DNA from: Arenimonas sp.
GTDB lineage: Bacteria > Pseudomonadota > Gammaproteobacteria > Xanthomonadales > Xanthomonadaceae
Assembly: GCA_026398695.1 (NCBI GenBank)
Contig: JAPLSJ010000073.1
Span: forward strand, 1 to 33,302
Reading direction: 5' to 3'
DNA length: 33,302 nt
Shown: positions 7,569 through 15,547 of the stretch, in pieces
Layout of the letters: each line of letters begins with the position of its first letter
How positions within the stretch are numbered: position 1 is the stretch's first letter
Notes under the pieces: generated by a model
Database searches by the model: none
The model's input: only the letters and a program-made list of their open reading frames with translations
What the model was told of the DNA's origin: nothing
Position numbers and translations under genes: made by a program

Positions 7569-10500
7569 TCAGAACTCGTAGCGGATGGTGAACTGCGCGG
7601 CCCACGAAGACTCGCCCTTGGCCTGGCGGTTGACTTCGTTCTCGACGTTGCCGACGTTGTAGACGTAGTTGCCGGTGACGGCGTCGATGCCGTTGTACCA
7701 GACGAAGCTGCGGTTGGACGGGAAGCCGATCTCGTCGATCTGTCCCCAATCCTTGTTGATCAGGTTGCCGATGTTGAGGATGTCCAGGGAGATGACGGTC
7801 TTGTTGCCTTCGAAGAAGCCCGGCAGGTCCTGGCTGATGCGCACATCGAACGAGTTGATCCAGGGGTTGTAGTCGCTGTTGCGCTCGACCACGCCACCGA
7901 TGCTGCTGCGCAGCGCCGGGTTGGCGTTGACGATCGCCCAGAACGCGGCCGCTTCGTCGGCCGTGCCCGCGGCGGAACCGGCGCGGTCGCGGAACGAGAT
8001 CTGGTCCGGGTTCGGGATGTACATCAGGTCGTTGCCGGAGATGCCGTCGCCGTTGAAGTCGTTGATGTAGGTCCAGCTGTACGGCTTGCCGCGACGACCT
8101 TCATAGAACACGCCGATCTCGGTCTTGTAGCCCTCGAAGAAGTACTGGCGGAACTGCAGGGCGCCCGAGAAGCGATCCTTGACCAGATAGTTGGAGGTCG
8201 CTTCGACTTCCTCGTTCGGGTTGAAGATCATGCGGCCGTTCCAGTTCGAGTTCGAAGTGGACGAGGTCAGCGGGCTGACGTCGGTGGCATCGGCGTAGGT
8301 GTAGGCCAGGCTCCAGGCCCAGTCATTGGACATCGGCTTGGACAGCGACACGGTCAGCATCTCGCCGTGGCCCTTGTCGCTCGACTTGGCCAGCAGCACG
8401 TTGTTGAAGGCCGAGTTGCTGCGGGCGCGCGAAGTGACGCTGGTGGGCACGCCGGTGGCGCTCCAGTTGGCCGGGTTGTAGCCGTTGACGCTCCAGTACA
8501 GCTCGCGGCCGTCCGGGCCGATGCGGGTGGCTTCGCCCAGGTTCAGGTGCTCGTAGAAGATGCCGGTTTCGGTCTTCGTGAGCAGCAGCTCGGCCGAGGC
8601 AACCAGGCCCCAGAACGGAAGCTCATGCTCGAAGGCCAGGTTGGCCTTCCAGATCGACGGCTGCTCCAGGCCCGGGTCGATGATGTCGACGTTGGCCGCC
8701 GGCTGGACGCCGACCGGACGCGGCTGCGCATCCGGGTTCGCGCTGAAGATCGGCGTGGCGCAGGCCGGGGACGAGCCGCCGCAAGCGAAGATCTGCGTGG
8801 CCAGGCCGGTGTTGGAGTACGGGTTGGACAGCCAGACGTTGGCCGCCGCGCCCTGGAACAGGCCGAAGCCGCCGCGCAGCTGGGTCGGGCGCTCGCTGTC
8901 GAAGGTGTAGTTGAAGCCGAAGCGCGGCTGCAGCAGTTCCTTGCCGTCGATGGTGACGCTGTTGTCGTAGCCGAAGCCGCCGGTCTGGCGACCGAACGGA
9001 CCCGCGCCGGCGATGACGGCGGCGTTGGCGGCGGCGTTGTACAGCGGCGACTCGTCGATGTTCGGCGTGTCAAGGCGCAGGCCGGCCATCAGGGTCAGGT
9101 TGTAGTTGACCGACCAGGTGTCCTGGAGGAACACGCCGATGTTCTGGTTGGACCACTGCGCGGCACCGTCCTGCAGGGTCAGGCCGGTGCGCGGCTGCTG
9201 CGAGGTGTAGGTGAACGGGCGGCCGGACGCGAAGCTGTTGGCGCAGGTGATCTCGAGGCACGAGAACACGTAGCTGCCGTTGGTGTTCTGCAGGAACGCG
9301 TTGAAGATCTCGTTGTCGTCGTAGTCGACGCCGAACTTCAGCTCGTGGTCGCCCACGAACAGGTTGCCGGCGAAGTACGCGCTGAGCGTCTCGGTGTTGA
9401 GCTGGTTGAACTGGCGGCTGAGCTCGGTGCCCATCGTCAGCGTGGTGTTGCCGGTCGGCAAGCCCGGCACGGCCGGGTTGCTGAACTGGATGGCGATGCT
9501 GGGCAGGCGCGAAGCGTTGTTGAAGACGCTGTCGTAGTCGCGGCGGGCGACCTTGAGCTCGGTCGAGAAGTTCTCGGTCCAGTCGCTGAACAGCTGGCCG
9601 ACGACGCTCTCGAACAGCTTTTCCTGGGTGGTCCAATGCGAGGACAGCGACAGGTTGCGGATGCCGAAGCCGTAGTAGATCGGCTCGGACTGCTCGGTCT
9701 TGTTGTAGCGCAGGCTGAAGCGGTGGGCGTCGGTGATGTTCCAGTCAAGCTTGATCAGCGAGTCTTCGACGGTCAGCTCGTTGCCTTCCGGGAACTCGGA
9801 GGTGCCCACGTCCATGCCGTACAGGGTCTGGGCGAGGACGATGGCGCGGTCGATCTGCGCCTGGGTGATGTTGACGTTGGTGAACTGGCTGCCGATCGGG
9901 CCGAATTCCGGCGCGTTGCGCGAGCTGGAGAACTCTTCGTACGCGACGAAGAAGAACAGGCGGTCCTTGATCAGCGGGCCACCGAAGGTGAAGCCCATCG
10001 TCTCTTCCTCGAACGCCGGGGCATCGAAGAAGTCGCCGCTGGTGGTGTTGAGGCGGTCGCCGGCGAAGTTGTCGTCGCGGTAGACGTAGGTCAGCGAGCC
10101 CTTGAACTCGTTGGTGCCCGACTTGGTGACGGCGTTGATGTTGGCGCCGGTGTAGGCGGTCTGGGTGACGTCGTAGTTCGAGACGTTCACCTGCACCGAC
10201 TCGATGGTGTCGATCGAGATCGGCTGCTTGGCGGTCGGCAGGTTGTTGGCTTCCAGGCCGAAGGTGTCGCTGGTGTTCACGCCGTCAATGGTGACGGAGT
10301 TGAAGCGGCTGTTCTGGCCACCCAGCGAGATTTCGCCGCGCTCCTTGTCGGTCTGCGACAGGCGCGGATCGAGGCGGGCGTAGTCCTGCAGGTTGCGGTT
10401 GATCGAGGCGTAGGCGTCGAGCTGCTCGCGGTTGACCGAGGTGGTGGCGCCCATGTTGTCGGCGCTGAACACTTCGGACAACACGGCCGTGCCGGTGACT

Positions 10501-10871
10501 TCAACGGCCGCCAGGGTGGTGGCTTCCTCGCCGAGCGTGGCATCGACCGCGGTGGTCTCGGCCAGCTGCAGGTAAACGCCTTCGCGGGTTTCGCTCACGC
10601 CGTCCTTGACGATGGTGATCGTGTACGGGCCGCCGACGCGCAGGCCGCGCGCGGAGTAGCGGCCGTCAGCGCCAGTGGTGGCGTTGCTGACGGTGCCCGA
10701 CGGGGCGTGCACGATGGTCACCTGGGCGCCGACGACCGGCTGGGAATCGCTGCCGACAATGCGGCCGCCGAGGGCGGAGGTGGTGTTCTGGGCGAAGGCC
10801 GGCGCCGCTGCGAGGGCGATGGCGAGGCCGAGGGAGAGCTGCGACAGCCGAACCCGGTTGCGATTGGTCAT
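7569..10871 (-). CDS. Oar-like TonB-dependent outer membrane receptor with carboxypeptidase-regulatory-like N-terminal domain
   Basis: This 1100-residue protein has a signal peptide (about 1-27, ending PAFA), then a carboxypeptidase regulatory-like beta domain (about 33-110) with GRIVGSDSQPVVGAQVTIV. A plug domain follows (about 140-250), with IDTIESVQVNVSNYDV and INAVTKSGTNEFKGS, typical of Oar-like receptors. The rest is a long beta barrel ending in the aromatic residue F (TIRYEF), as needed for outer membrane insertion. Oar-like receptors import or export large or poorly known substrates in an energy-dependent way; the substrate cannot be told from sequence. No clear TonB box was recognised. 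The gene stands alone between a terminator and a leader of about 130 bases. Confidence 0.9.
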   Translation of the reverse strand: MTNRNRVRLSQLSLGLAIALAAAPAFAQNTTSALGGRIVGSDSQPVVGAQVTIVHAPSGTVSNATTGADGRYSARGLRVGGPYTITIVKDGVSETREGVYLQLAETTAVDATLGEEATTLAAVEVTGTAVLSEVFSADNMGATTSVNREQLDAYASINRNLQDYARLDPRLSQTDKERGEISLGGQNSRFNSVTIDGVNTSDTFGLEANNLPTAKQPISIDTIESVQVNVSNYDVTQTAYTGANINAVTKSGTNEFKGSLTYVYRDDNFAGDRLNTTSGDFFDAPAFEEETMGFTFGGPLIKDRLFFFVAYEEFSSSRNAPEFGPIGSQFTNVNITQAQIDRAIVLAQTLYGMDVGTSEFPEGNELTVEDSLIKLDWNITDAHRFSLRYNKTEQSEPIYYGFGIRNLSLSSHWTTQEKLFESVVGQLFSDWTENFSTELKVARRDYDSVFNNASRLPSIAIQFSNPAVPGLPTGNTTLTMGTELSRQFNQLNTETLSAYFAGNLFVGDHELKFGVDYDDNEIFNAFLQNTNGSYVFSCLEITCANSFASGRPFTYTSQQPRTGLTLQDGAAQWSNQNIGVFLQDTWSVNYNLTLMAGLRLDTPNIDESPLYNAAANAAVIAGAGPFGRQTGGFGYDNSVTIDGKELLQPRFGFNYTFDSERPTQLRGGFGLFQGAAANVWLSNPYSNTGLATQIFACGGSSPACATPIFSANPDAQPRPVGVQPAANVDIIDPGLEQPSIWKANLAFEHELPFWGLVASAELLLTKTETGIFYEHLNLGEATRIGPDGRELYWSVNGYNPANWSATGVPTSVTSRARSNSAFNNVLLAKSSDKGHGEMLTVSLSKPMSNDWAWSLAYTYADATDVSPLTSSTSNSNWNGRMIFNPNEEVEATSNYLVKDRFSGALQFRQYFFEGYKTEIGVFYEGRRGKPYSWTYINDFNGDGISGNDLMYIPNPDQISFRDRAGSAAGTADEAAAFWAIVNANPALRSSIGGVVERNSDYNPWINSFDVRISQDLPGFFEGNKTVISLDILNIGNLINKDWGQIDEIGFPSNRSFVWYNGIDAVTGNYVYNVGNVENEVNRQAKGESSWAAQFTIRYEF

Positions 10872-10912
10872 GGTGGTTAACCCTGATTTTTAGTGGCTAG
10901 AGAAAAGAGGTT

Positions 10913-10948
10913 GCGGCGTCCCGCCGCGGTGCCTGACGGGCCAGGCAC
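10913..10948 (-). promoter_or_regulatory. Two adjacent hairpins in the receptor gene leader
   Basis: GTGCCTG/CAGGCAC (10929-10935 with 10942-10948, 6-base loop) and GCGGCG/CGCCGC (10913-10918 with 10922-10927, 3-base loop) lie back to back 42-77 bases before the receptor start. They could form structure in its 5' leader, or end transcripts from the upstream yhgN operon: on the minus strand the second is followed by AACCTCTTTTCTC. Function is not known. Confidence 0.4.
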
Positions 10949-11008
10949 GGCTAGTCCTTGATGACTTGCCAGGATGGGTGTCCCCATGCGACCCGGGCAA
11001 TAACAAGA

Positions 11009-11038
11009 GTTTAACACGCTACCCCGGTCACATGTCAT
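11009..11038 (-). promoter_or_regulatory. Possible promoter of the TonB-dependent receptor gene
   Basis: On the minus strand ATGACA (11038-11033, five of six to the sigma70 -35) is followed after 18 bases by TTAAAC (11014-11009, three of six to the -10). It would start transcription near 11002 and give a leader of about 130 bases. The match is only fair. Confidence 0.35.
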
Positions 11039-11083
11039 TCAGGTGACAGGGAAAGGTCAGCCCCGCCGGACCCGTGACGCCCG

Positions 11084-11683
11084 TCACAGGCCAGGGGCGG
11101 CCCGGAAATAGGTGGCCACGCCGTCCAGGAGCATCTGCACCGAAATGGCCACCAGCAGCATGCCCATCAGGCGCTCCACGGCCACCAGCACCCGCATGCC
11201 CAGCACCTTGTAAAGGAAGGTGGCCGAGAACAGCAGCACCGCGGTGGCCAGCCAGGCCAGCACCAGGGCCAGGGTCCAGTCGCCCATCCGGGCCGGGTCC
11301 TGGCTGCCCAGCAGCATCACCGCCGCCATGCCCGAGGGGCCGGCCACCAGGGGGATGGCCATGGGCACGATGAAGGGCTCGCCGTCCGGCAGGTCGCCGA
11401 ACATGCCCTCGGAGCTCGGGAAGATCATCTTCAGGCCGATCAGGAACAGCACGATGCCGCCGGCGATCGACACCGACTCCTGGCGCAGGTGCATGGCCTC
11501 GAGCACGTACTTGCCGCCCCACATGAATCCCAGCAGCACCACCAGGGCGATCAGCAGCTCGCGGGCCAGCACCAGCCGGCGGCGGTGGGCCGGGAGCGGC
11601 TTGAGCAGGCCCAGGAACACCGGGATGTTGCCCAGCGGGTCGAGGATGAGGAACAGCAGCAGCGCGGCGGAGAGGGTGGTCAT
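11084..11683 (-). CDS. yhgN: MarC/YhgN-family inner membrane protein
   Basis: This 199-residue polytopic membrane protein resembles E. coli YhgN of the MarC family. It shows FLILDPLGNIPVFLGLLKPL near the N-terminus, RRRLVLARELLIALVVLLGF, and VPMAIPLVAGPSGMA and ERLMGMLLVAISVQMLLDG later, with about six hydrophobic segments. The family was once linked to multiple antibiotic resistance, but its transport role is not established. I choose the ATG at 11683, which overlaps the stop of the SDR gene as ATGA; a longer open frame upstream is only the antisense-like extension through that gene. It is the last gene of the grxD-SDR-yhgN operon. Confidence 0.88.
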   Translation of the reverse strand: MTTLSAALLLFLILDPLGNIPVFLGLLKPLPAHRRRLVLARELLIALVVLLGFMWGGKYVLEAMHLRQESVSIAGGIVLFLIGLKMIFPSSEGMFGDLPDGEPFIVPMAIPLVAGPSGMAAVMLLGSQDPARMGDWTLALVLAWLATAVLLFSATFLYKVLGMRVLVAVERLMGMLLVAISVQMLLDGVATYFRAAPGL

Positions 11684-12441
11684 GGCGAGGGCACCCGCGG
11701 GGCCCAGACCTGGCCGCGGTGGGCGGCGCCCGCCGGGGACAGCAGGTGCACGCAGGCCGGGGCGTAGGCCGCCGGGGCGGGCACCCGCAGCTGGGCCTCG
11801 TCGGCATAGGCGCGGGCCCGCAGGTCGGTGCGCATCGGACCCGGCTCCAGGCCGGACTCGCGCACCGGGGTGGCGTCGGTTTCGGCGCTGAGCTGGTGCA
11901 CCAGGTGGGCCAGACCCAGCTTGGCCAGGCCGTAGGCGCCCCAGTAGGGCTTGCCGATCCGGGCCGGGTCGTCGGTGACGAACACCACGGCGCTGTCCCC
12001 GGACTGGCGCAGCCAGGGCAGGCAGGCCTGCGTGAGCAGCCAGGGCGCGGTGAGGTTGACGTGCAGGCAGCGCACGAAGGCCTCCGGGTCGGTGGCCTCC
12101 AGTGGCGCCAGGCCGGTGAATTCGGCGGCGCAGTGCAGCAGGCCGTGCAGCCCGCCCAGTTCGGTGGCGACCTTTTCGGCCAGCGCCGCGTAGTCGGCCG
12201 GGTCGGCGCCCGCCAGGTCCAGCGGGTAGAGCGCGGGCTCGGGGCCCAGCGCCTTCACCGCGTCGTAGACCCGGTTGAGCTTGGGCACGCGGCGGCCGGC
12301 CAGAACCACCGTGGCGCCGGCGCGGGCGCAGGCCTTGGCGGCTTCGGCACCCAGGCCACCGTGGGCGCCCGTGATGATGACCGTGCGCCCGGCCAGGGCA
12401 TCGGCCGCGACCGCCGGCAGCGACGCCGGAGCGGGGTTCAT
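11680..12441 (-). CDS. YciK-like short-chain dehydrogenase/reductase with an altered active site
   Basis: The 253-residue protein has a Rossmann cofactor motif TGAHGGLG (24-31) and an overall match to the YciK group of SDRs (HVNLTAPWLLTQACLPWL, PYWGAYGLAK). The catalytic tyrosine and lysine are present (Y170, K174) and so is N129. However, the position 13 residues before the tyrosine, normally serine, is D157 (text VFVTDDPAR), and the NNAG motif is replaced by HCAAEF. Oxidoreductase activity is therefore in doubt. The start at 12441 is an ATG overlapping the grxD stop (ATGA), and its own stop overlaps yhgN, so all three genes look translationally coupled. Substrate unknown. Confidence 0.82.
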   Translation of the reverse strand: MNPAPASLPAVAADALAGRTVIITGAHGGLGAEAAKACARAGATVVLAGRRVPKLNRVYDAVKALGPEPALYPLDLAGADPADYAALAEKVATELGGLHGLLHCAAEFTGLAPLEATDPEAFVRCLHVNLTAPWLLTQACLPWLRQSGDSAVVFVTDDPARIGKPYWGAYGLAKLGLAHLVHQLSAETDATPVRESGLEPGPMRTDLRARAYADEAQLRVPAPAAYAPACVHLLSPAGAAHRGQVWAPRVPSP

Positions 12442-12761
12442 GCGGCCTTCTGCGCCTCGGCGACCATGCGCGCCAGCTCGCCGCTGTCGAGCAGTTCGAC
12501 CGTGATGTCGCAGCCACCGATCAGCTCGCCGTTGATGAAAAGCTGAGGGAAGGTCGGCCAGTCCGAGTAGCGCGGCAGGTTGGCGCGGATCTCGGGCTGC
12601 TCGAGCACGTTCACGGTGTGGAAGCTGCTGGCGCCGGCCGACTTGAGGGCCTGCACGGAGCGGCTGGAGAAACCGCACATCGGGAACTGCGGCGTGCCCT
12701 TCATGAAGAGCACGATCGGGTGGCCCTCGACCTCGGCCTTGATGCGTTCCAGGACACTCAT
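12438..12761 (-). CDS. grxD: Monothiol glutaredoxin Grx4 (Fe-S cluster carrier)
   Basis: Grx4 binds a [2Fe-2S] cluster with glutathione as a bridged dimer and passes clusters to target proteins, often with BolA. The 107-residue product has the monothiol CGFS active site (C29-S32) in [16 protein letters not shown], the [16 protein letters not shown] thioredoxin-fold segment with the cis-proline, and GGCDI for glutathione binding. Length and motifs match the single-domain class. It heads the operon with the SDR and yhgN genes and is divergent from sodB, which places two oxidative-stress genes around one 110-base intergenic region. Confidence 0.95.
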   Translation of the reverse strand: MSVLERIKAEVEGHPIVLFMKGTPQFPMCGFSSRSVQALKSAGASSFHTVNVLEQPEIRANLPRYSDWPTFPQLFINGELIGGCDITVELLDSGELARMVAEAQKAA

Positions 12762-12809
12762 GGAAAACTCCGTTCAGGGCGCGTCCCGGAGGCGGGCGCG
12801 CGATAAGGC

Positions 12810-12819
12810 TAGAATTATA
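12810..12819. promoter_or_regulatory. Overlapping -10 elements between divergent grxD and sodB
   Basis: The minus strand has a perfect TATAAT at 12819-12814, about 50 bases before the grxD start. The plus strand has TAGAAT at 12810-12815, about 57 bases before the sodB start. No good -35 was seen for either. If both are used they would compete for polymerase. Confidence 0.42.
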
Positions 12820-12871
12820 CGGCCAACGCGGCGCCCGACGGCGCCCAGCCCCCTCGCAACCGGAGAACCCC

Positions 12872-13450
12872 ATGGCCATCGAACTGCCCGCCCTGCCCTA
12901 CGACCGCACCGCGCTTGAGCCGCATATTTCCGGCGAAACCATCGACTTCCACTACGGCAAGCACCACCAGGCCTACGTCACCAACCTCAACAACATGATC
13001 AAGGGCACCGAGTTCGAAGCCCTCGACCTGGAGGCCATCGTGCGCAAGGCGCAGGGCGGCATGTTCAACAACGCCGCCCAGGTCTGGAACCACACCTTCT
13101 ACTGGAACTGCCTCAAGCCCGACGGCGGCGGCGAGCCCACCGGCGCCCTGGCCGACGCCATCACCAAGGCCTTCGGCTCGTTCGCGGCGTTCAAGGAGCA
13201 GTTCACGCAGACCGCCCTCACCACCTTCGGTTCGGGCTGGGCCTGGCTGGTGCAGCGCCCGGACGGCTCGCTGGCCCTGGTCAGCACGCCCAACGCGGCC
13301 ACCCCGCTCACCGGCACCGACAAGGCCCTGCTCACCTGCGACGTCTGGGAACATGCCTACTACGTCGACTACCGCAACGCGCGCCCGAAGTACGTCGAGG
13401 CGTTCTGGAACCTGGTGAACTGGGACTTCGTCGCCAACCAGATGGCCTGA
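12872..13450 (+). CDS. sodB: Iron superoxide dismutase
   Basis: SodB converts superoxide to hydrogen peroxide and oxygen in the cytoplasm. The 192-residue protein carries all four metal ligands: H27 in [13 protein letters not shown]74 in [11 protein letters not shown]157 and H161 in DVWEHAYY. The text [18 protein letters not shown] has the glutamine characteristic of Fe-type enzymes, so iron rather than manganese is expected. The start at 12872 follows CCGGAGAACCCC, a good ribosome binding site. A REP hairpin lies just after the stop, between this gene and convergent purK. Confidence 0.97.
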   Translation: MAIELPALPYDRTALEPHISGETIDFHYGKHHQAYVTNLNNMIKGTEFEALDLEAIVRKAQGGMFNNAAQVWNHTFYWNCLKPDGGGEPTGALADAITKAFGSFAAFKEQFTQTALTTFGSGWAWLVQRPDGSLALVSTPNAATPLTGTDKALLTCDVWEHAYYVDYRNARPKYVEAFWNLVNWDFVANQMA

Positions 13451-13465
13451 AGACCCGCTTGACCC

Positions 13466-13529
13466 TGTGGGAGGGATTTCAGTCCCGATGCCTTTCGCGA
13501 AGGGCATCGGGACTGAAGTCCCTCCCACA
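13466..13529. repeat. REP-like 64-bp near-perfect palindrome
   Basis: Arms 13466-13492 and 13503-13529 are inverted copies that pair with only G-T wobbles, and the pairing continues through the centre (TTTCGCGAAG). The arm begins TGTGGGAGGGA and contains TTCAGTCCCGATGCC. It sits between convergent sodB and purK. A related element is at 30821-30883. The GTGGGAGGG-type head is like REP families of Xanthomonadales and pseudomonads; it may also end transcription from both sides. Confidence 0.8.
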
Positions 13530-13542
13530 TTCTTTTGGGCGG

Positions 13543-14697
13543 TCAGGGTTGGCGGGTTTCGGCCAGGCGCGCCAGCACCGGCGCCACCTGCGGCTCGCGG
13601 CCCAGCGCGCGCCCCGTGCGCTCGAGCGCGTCGGCCAGTTGGCCGGGCGTATCGGCGCGGAGCGTGGCGTGGCCGACCTTGCGGCCTTCCCGCGGCGACT
13701 TGCCGTAATCGTGCCAATGGCCACTGGCCTCGGCCAGCACCGGCAGTGACGACGGCATCTCACCGATCCAGTTGAGCATCACGCTGTGGCCGATGGCGCG
13801 GGTGTCGCCCAGCGGCAGGCCGAGCACGGCGCGCAGGTGGTTCTGGAACTGCGACGTTTCGGCGCCATCGATGGTCCAGTGGCCGGAGTTGTGCACGCGC
13901 GGCGCCATCTCGTTGGCCAGCAGCACGCCGTCGCGCAGGAACAGCTCGAGTGCGAACACGCCGACGTAGTCCAGCGCCTCCGCGACCTTGCGCGCGGCGG
14001 CCAGCGCCTGCGCCTGCAGCGCCGGGTCCACCGTCGCCGGGGCCAGGCTGGCCGACAGGATGCCGGACTCGTGCCAGTTCTCGGTGAGCGGCCAGGCGCG
14101 CAGCTCGCCGTCGCGACCCCGCACGGCCACCACGGACAGCTCGCGCTGGAAGGCCACGAAGCCCTCCAGGATCAGGCCCACCGTGTTGGCCTGCGGGCCC
14201 AGCGCCGCCCACGCCGCGTCGGCATCGGCCGGCGTGCGGAGCCGGAACTGGCCCTTGCCGTCGTAGCCCAGGCGGCGGGTCTTGAGGATGCAGGGCGTGC
14301 CGATGCGCACCAGCGCTTCGTCCAACGCCGCGCGGCTGGCGATGTCGGCGAACTCGGGCACCGGGATGCCCAGCTCGCGGAACAGCGATTTTTCGGCCAG
14401 CCGGTCCTGCGCCACGGCCAGCGCACGCGGGCTGGGGAACACCGGCACGCGGTCGGCCAGCCAGCGGGCGCTTTCGGCCGGCACGTTCTCGAAGTCGAAG
14501 GTCGCCACGTCCACCTGGTCGGCGAAGGCGGCCAGCGCTTCGTGGTCGCGGTAGTCGGCCTGCAGCAGCGGCACGAACTGGGCCGCGCAGGCGTCCGGGG
14601 TCGAGTCCAGCACCAGGAAGCGCAGCCCGAGGGGCGCGCCGGAAAGGGCGAGCATGCGGGCCAGCTGCCCGCCGCCGAGGATGCCGACGGTGGTCAC
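13543..14697 (-). CDS. purK: N5-carboxyaminoimidazole ribonucleotide synthase PurK
   Basis: PurK uses ATP and bicarbonate to carboxylate AIR to N5-CAIR in purine biosynthesis. The 384-residue product has the N-terminal [11 protein letters not shown] motif (5-15), an ATP-grasp domain with [30 protein letters not shown] and [20 protein letters not shown], and the C-terminal domain with ATLRAD. Length is normal. The ATG at 14697 overlaps the purE stop as ATGA, so the two enzymes of this step are co-translated. The 3' end is next to a REP hairpin facing sodB. Confidence 0.96.
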   Translation of the reverse strand: MTTVGILGGGQLARMLALSGAPLGLRFLVLDSTPDACAAQFVPLLQADYRDHEALAAFADQVDVATFDFENVPAESARWLADRVPVFPSPRALAVAQDRLAEKSLFRELGIPVPEFADIASRAALDEALVRIGTPCILKTRRLGYDGKGQFRLRTPADADAAWAALGPQANTVGLILEGFVAFQRELSVVAVRGRDGELRAWPLTENWHESGILSASLAPATVDPALQAQALAAARKVAEALDYVGVFALELFLRDGVLLANEMAPRVHNSGHWTIDGAETSQFQNHLRAVLGLPLGDTRAIGHSVMLNWIGEMPSSLPVLAEASGHWHDYGKSPREGRKVGHATLRADTPGQLADALERTGRALGREPQVAPVLARLAETRQP

Positions 14698-15218
14698 GGC
14701 TGCCGCGGGTCCGGACGGTCCAGCACGTCCTGGGTCTGGCGGGCGCGGAACCCGTCCAGCGCCCGGCGCACGGCGTCGTACTGCGGCGCCAGCAGCGCCG
14801 CGGCGAACAGGCCGGCATTGGCCGCACCGGCCGCGCCGATGGCGAAGGTGGCCACGGGCACGCCCGCCGGCATCTGCACGATGGACAGCAGCGAATCGAG
14901 ACCGTTGAGGGATTTGCTCTGCACCGGCACGCCCAGCACGGGCACCGGCGTCATCGCGGCGATCATGCCCGGCAGGTGGGCGGCGCCACCGGCGCCGGCG
15001 ATGATGGCGCGCAGGCCGCGCGACTGCGCCGACCGGGCGTATTCCACCAGCAGGTCGGGCGTGCGGTGCGCCGACACCACGCGCACCTCGTGCGGCACGC
15101 CCAACTGCTCGAGGCGGGCGACGGCGTGCTGCATCGTCTCCCAGTCCGAGCGCGACCCCATCACCACCCCGACCAGCGGGGAAGCGGCGTCCAGCGTAGC
15201 GGCGACACGTTCGTTCAT
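14694..15218 (-). CDS. purE: N5-carboxyaminoimidazole ribonucleotide mutase PurE
   Basis: PurE moves the carboxylate of N5-CAIR to give CAIR. The 174-residue product has GSRSDW (21-26), VVSAHRTP with H51, and [12 protein letters not shown], plus [20 protein letters not shown], all diagnostic of class I PurE. I prefer the ATG at 15218; a TTG at 15236 would add six residues with no better ribosome site. It is first in the purE-purK pair and divergent from the Trm112-like gene. On the minus strand TAGAAT at 15248-15243 may be its -10, but the distance to the start is short. Confidence 0.95.
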   Translation of the reverse strand: MNERVAATLDAASPLVGVVMGSRSDWETMQHAVARLEQLGVPHEVRVVSAHRTPDLLVEYARSAQSRGLRAIIAGAGGAAHLPGMIAAMTPVPVLGVPVQSKSLNGLDSLLSIVQMPAGVPVATFAIGAAGAANAGLFAAALLAPQYDAVRRALDGFRARQTQDVLDRPDPRQP

Positions 15219-15280
15219 GGCGGGCGGCTTCGGCAAAACGCTATTCTAGACGCAAGCCCCCGCCGGACACAGCCACGCCC

Positions 15281-15547
15281 ATGGACCGCAAACTCCTCGA
15301 CATCCTCTGCTGCCCGGTCACCAAGCAGCCGCTGGCGCTGCTCACCGGGCCGGAGCTGGCGGCGGTGAACCGGGCCATCGCGGCCGGGGCCATGGCGCGC
15401 GCCGACGGCAGCGCCCAGTCCGAAGCGATCTCCGAAGGCCTGGTCACGCACGATCGCCGCACCCTTTACCGCATCGAGGACGGCATCCCGGTGCTGCTGG
15501 CCGACGAAGCGCTGGCCGTGTCCCAGGTCACCGACTTCCCGCGCTGA
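15281..15547 (+). CDS. Trm112/YcaR-family small protein (UPF0434-like)
   Basis: The 88-residue protein begins MDRKLLDILCCPVTKQPL and contains IEDGIPVLLADEA, the two conserved blocks of the Trm112/YcaR family. In eukaryotes Trm112 activates methyltransferases; bacterial members are small and poorly characterised. Here the two blocks are separated by roughly 25 more residues than in the 60-residue E. coli YcaR. Only adjacent C10 and C11 are seen, so a four-cysteine zinc site is absent. Its TGA shares one base with the nadC ATG (TGATG), which points to co-translation with NAD synthesis. Confidence 0.82.
   Translation: MDRKLLDILCCPVTKQPLALLTGPELAAVNRAIAAGAMARADGSAQSEAISEGLVTHDRRTLYRIEDGIPVLLADEALAVSQVTDFPR

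Noticed and set aside
6138-10880. A 1580-codon open frame on the plus strand
   Set aside because: It is exactly antisense to ppnN and the TonB-dependent receptor. Its translation is a valine, glycine and arginine-rich low-complexity string without any domain, as expected from high-GC codon use.
10872-11083. Cobalamin or other metabolite riboswitch before the TonB-dependent receptor
   Set aside because: Only two simple hairpins are visible and no conserved box such as the B12-box was found.
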